From Nitrospira sp. (GTDB lineage Bacteria; Nitrospirota; Nitrospiria; Nitrospirales; Nitrospiraceae): a stretch of 7,164 nt of DNA. The notes under the pieces were generated by a model. That model saw only the letters and a list, made by a program, of their open reading frames with translations. It was not told where the DNA came from and made no database searches. The stretch's first letter is position 1. Each line of letters begins with the position of its first letter. Below, in pieces: positions 5,005-7,164 of the stretch. The stretch lies in assembly GCA_015904075.1 (NCBI GenBank), contig JABMDH010000016.1, positions 11,765 to 18,928 on the forward strand, written 5' to 3'. Position numbers and translations under genes: made by a program.

Positions 5005-6255
5005 CTACTTCCTCACCGCAATCCCGTGGATATCGGCGGTTTCTTTGCCGTCCTTCAGATTCGTGACGGTCGCCTGGCCCTTGTAATGGCCGACTCGTCC
5101 GCCCTCGTCCACATGAATCACGCCCACACCGGGAATCGTACCCATGGCGTTGTGCGCATCCTTGTCATTCCCGGTCAGCGGACTCGACCCACGCAGGCTG
5201 ACAAAGACGTATTGGCCGTCCGGTGCCGTATCCATCAAATCAGGAGCGGGGTCTGCGTTGGCAGCCGTTTCCAGATCGATCGCCCCGACGCTCAGATTGC
5301 TCAGCGTATCGATGATTTCAACATTGTTCCCGGCCCGATCTGCGTTCCACACATAGCGTCCGACAGATGCCATGCCGTGCGAGTCGGCAAACTGTTCATC
5401 CCGTTGTGACACCAGCTTGACCGTAATCGCTTTGGGCAAATTCGAGATATCGAGCGCATAGATATCGTAGGACAACGGCGCGATGGGCCAGCCGCCGCCT
5501 GAGTTGACGTACATCGTGCCGCCGGCTTGAATCCCGCCGCAACCGGCCGGATGGATCTGGTTATTGTCCAACGTCGCCACCACCTTGAGCGGCGTGGCGG
5601 TCACATCCAAGATCAACAGTCCTCCCCCACGAAGCGTGACAAACGCATACTGACTCGACGATTCGGTAATGGGGCAGATCGGCGAGGTGTCCGGACGTTC
5701 TCCATTTTCCAGCGCCGCTAAATTGAGCACATCCTTCTCCGGATCGAAACTGTATTTATGGGCGGCATAGTCCGTCCAGATCCGGATGAATTTCTTCTCG
5801 GCGATGTTGGCGGTAATGGCCATCTTCTGATCAGGCGTGGGCCAGGCTGCGTGTGCATTTTTCCCCATCGACAGACAGGCTTCCGGCTTCTTGGTCGCCG
5901 CGTCCATGAAGAGCACATGGCCGCTCAAGAAGGAAAGAATGACATGGTCCTGGGCCGCGTTGAAGAACAGCATATGTGGACGGCGGACGGCCTTCTTCGT
6001 CGCGTCCTCGCAAAACTTGTTGATCTCGCCTGACAAATCGATCGTCTGAAGTGGTTTCGCTGACACCGGATTAGCGGCCAGCTTGGCCCCGTCGTAAATA
6101 TGGAGAAACCCGCCGCTCTCTTTTCCGGTATCCGATTGATCGGTGATCCAGACTTCATAGGCTTGTGCAGCAGGCGCGGCCACAACCAACGAGGCCAGCA
6201 GGGCCGCGACGCATAGGGATTGTCTCAGCAGCACGGGTACTCTCACATGAGTCAT
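5005..6255 (-). CDS. Exported beta-propeller protein of unknown function
   Basis: This 416-residue protein has a clear signal peptide: MTHVRVPVLLRQ, then a hydrophobic core, then AAPAAQA with cleavage before YEV (residue 33). The mature part shows repeating strand patterns of a WD40/YVTN-like propeller, about six or seven blades. Examples are HVILSFLSGHVLFMDAA (104-120), YAFVTLRGGGLLILDV (203-218), YVWNADRAGNNVEIIDT (301-317) and YVFVSLRG...GVGVIHVDEG (349-385). Four cysteines (82, 127, 194, 239) could make disulfides. No CxxCH heme site is present. The start is set by GGAGG (6261-6265 on the plus strand as CCTCC), 5 bases before the ATG at 6255. An in-frame extension upstream to 6384 would place the signal peptide internally and is rejected. 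It is transcribed divergently from the HEAT gene at 6410. Substrate or partner is unknown. Confidence 0.8.
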   Translation of the reverse strand: MTHVRVPVLLRQSLCVAALLASLVVAAPAAQAYEVWITDQSDTGKESGGFLHIYDGAKLAANPVSAKPLQTIDLSGEINKFCEDATKKAVRRPHMLFFNAAQDHVILSFLSGHVLFMDAATKKPEACLSMGKNAHAAWPTPDQKMAITANIAEKKFIRIWTDYAAHKYSFDPEKDVLNLAALENGERPDTSPICPITESSSQYAFVTLRGGGLLILDVTATPLKVVATLDNNQIHPAGCGGIQAGGTMYVNSGGGWPIAPLSYDIYALDISNLPKAITVKLVSQRDEQFADSHGMASVGRYVWNADRAGNNVEIIDTLSNLSVGAIDLETAANADPAPDLMDTAPDGQYVFVSLRGSSPLTGNDKDAHNAMGTIPGVGVIHVDEGGRVGHYKGQATVTNLKDGKETADIHGIAVRK

Positions 6256-6351
6256 AATGGCCTCCAAATGGATAACGGGAGCACGATCACGAGCCCATAT
6301 TGAACTCTTTTGCGTCATCTTTCCAGAGGCGGTTCCAGTGAGACCGCTACG

Positions 6352-6381
6352 TTGACCCTGTAAAAAACCCTGTGTTAGGGT
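6352..6381 (+). promoter_or_regulatory. Promoter-like site with internal repeats before the second HEAT gene
   Basis: TTGACC (6352-6357) stands 18 bases from TAGGGT (6376-6381), which is preceded by TG and one base (6373-6375). GTGTTAGGGT here and GTGCTAGGGT at 238-247 differ at one position, and the -35 to -10 distance is the same in both. Between the elements lies ACCCTGT (6355-6361), five A bases, and ACCCTGT again (6367-6373). AGGGT (6377-6381) is an inverted copy of ACCCT. These repeats overlap both promoter elements, so a repressor bound there would block access. A start site near 6388 would leave a leader of about 22 bases. Confidence 0.45.
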
Positions 6382-6409
6382 CATCGGCTACCGTTGAAAG
6401 GTTTCAGAC

Positions 6410-7164
6410 ATGGCTGATCCTGTCGCCGAACACATTATCGCCCTCAGAGACGAGGACTGGGCGATCCGGGAGGACGCAGCCGCCCGATTGGGCAGCCTGA
6501 AAGATTCCCGTGCCGTCCGTCCACTGATCTCTTCTCTCCGGGACCATGATCGGTCCGTACGGGAAGCGGCGATCGGCGCATTGACGGCCATTGGGGCGCC
6601 GGCGGTACCGGCCTTGGGGGAGTGCCTAACCGATCCTGAGCTGGCGGTGCAGGAAGCCGCCTCGGCAGCCCTGGCCTCGATTGCCGATAGCCGTGTGCTG
6701 GACCAGTTGATACAGGCCTTGCGCAGCCTCGATTGGATTGTCCGCATGCATGCGGCCAAGGCCCTCGGACGCATCCGGGACGCCGGCTCGATTTCATCCT
6801 TGGTGCCGTTGCTCCAAGATCGAGTGAAAGCCGTCCGGGAAGAAGCCTCCTCGGCACTGGCGGCGATCGGCGAATCGGCAATCCCTGCGCTGGTAGGATC
6901 GTTGGCGCATCAGGACTGGCTGGTACGCTTGCATGCGGTGGAATCGCTGGGAAAGTCGAAGTCACAACATGCCGTGACGCCCCTGCTTTCCGCGTTGTTC
7001 AACGATACAGATTCCGCCGTGCGTGAAGATGCCGTTCGCGCACTGGGACAGATTGGAGATCCACAAGCGGTTGACTACCTCTTCACCGCCATGAAGGAGC
7101 CCAGGCTCCGCACATTAGCAGTCGAAGCGCTCGGACAAATCGGAGACCGGCGGGCCGTGCCCCT
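6410..7164 (+). CDS. Second HEAT-repeat protein, open at right edge
   Basis: The frame is open from ATG 6410 to the last base (251 codons seen), so the gene continues beyond the window. It is built of helical units of about 30 residues from the first codon: IREDAAARLGSLKDSR, VREAAIGALTAIGAPA, VRMHAAKALGRIRDAG, VREEASSALAAIGESA, VREDAVRALGQIGDPQ and others. About eight units are visible. It belongs to the same family as the HEAT protein at 1782 but is more regular, without the long insertions seen there. There is no signal peptide, so a cytoplasmic scaffold is likely. An in-frame TGA at 6395-6397 rules out an earlier start. AAAGG (6397-6401) is a suitable ribosome binding site 8 bases before the ATG. 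It is divergent from the propeller gene, with 154 bases between their start codons. Confidence 0.9.
   Translation, partial: MADPVAEHIIALRDEDWAIREDAAARLGSLKDSRAVRPLISSLRDHDRSVREAAIGALTAIGAPAVPALGECLTDPELAVQEAASAALASIADSRVLDQLIQALRSLDWIVRMHAAKALGRIRDAGSISSLVPLLQDRVKAVREEASSALAAIGESAIPALVGSLAHQDWLVRLHAVESLGKSKSQHAVTPLLSALFNDTDSAVREDAVRALGQIGDPQAVDYLFTAMKEPRLRTLAVEALGQIGDRRAVP

Noticed and set aside
4900..5409. Plus-strand frame of 169 codons overlapping the propeller gene end
   Set aside because: Most of it is antisense to the propeller gene, which has a signal peptide, strong ribosome site and blade pattern; this product resembles nothing.
6367..6381. ACCCT-gtgtt-AGGGT hairpin followed on the minus strand by a T run, like a terminator
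   Set aside because: It lies upstream of both divergent genes and there is nothing for it to terminate on the minus strand. The 5-bp stem overlaps a better-supported promoter, so it is treated as part of a regulatory site.
6256..6384. In-frame N-terminal extension of the propeller gene
   Set aside because: It would place an obvious signal peptide 43 residues inside the protein and ignore the GGAGG located 5 bases before ATG 6255.
1..7164. CRISPR array, tRNA or rRNA gene
   Set aside because: No evenly spaced identical repeats with unique spacers were seen, and no cloverleaf or conserved rRNA segments were recognised on either strand.

Overview
The window looks like chromosome from a bacterium of the Nitrospira type (phylum Nitrospirota). 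The reasons are two HEAT-repeat proteins (PBS-lyase/E-Z style), a DCC-family (DUF393) protein, a GC content around 60-67% in the main genes, and a left-edge repeat that resembles a dispersed Nitrospira repeat I remember. The assignment is an inference; no rRNA or other marker gene is present.

Layout. Bases 1-154 hold a palindrome-rich repeat cut by the window edge, followed by a promoter-like site (218-247). Bases 296-3569 (+) form a compact four-gene operon: an exported alkaline-phosphatase-superfamily protein whose metal and nucleophile residues look lost, a small exported protein of unknown function, a 451-residue HEAT-repeat protein that overlaps its predecessor by ATGA, and a DCC thiol-disulfide protein. 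A hairpin at 3608-3639 separates this operon from convergent genes on the minus strand.

Bases 3662-4489 (-) are one continuous reading frame broken by a single in-frame TAG. The upstream half is a DUF2007 domain plus the first Cys pair of a zinc ribbon. The second Cys pair, a membrane segment and a series of Asp-rich repeats lie after the stop. This is the clearest anomaly in the window. Upstream of it, at about 4563-4750 (-), lies a decayed C-terminal piece of an IS110-family transposase. About 250 bases of gene-free DNA follow (4751-5004).

Bases 5005-6255 (-) encode an exported beta-propeller protein with a strong ribosome binding site. It is divergent from a second HEAT-repeat gene (6410 onward, +) that runs off the right edge with its frame still open. 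The intergenic region holds a promoter-like site matching the one before the first operon (same spacing and same unusual -10 sequence), with a 7-bp direct repeat between its -35 and -10 that could be an operator.

How the genes may work together: operon 1 joins two exported proteins to a HEAT scaffold with no visible export signal and a thiol protein. The shared promoter design suggests the second HEAT gene is expressed alongside it. No enzymatic pathway can be read from the sequence; the common theme is binding and scaffolding rather than catalysis.
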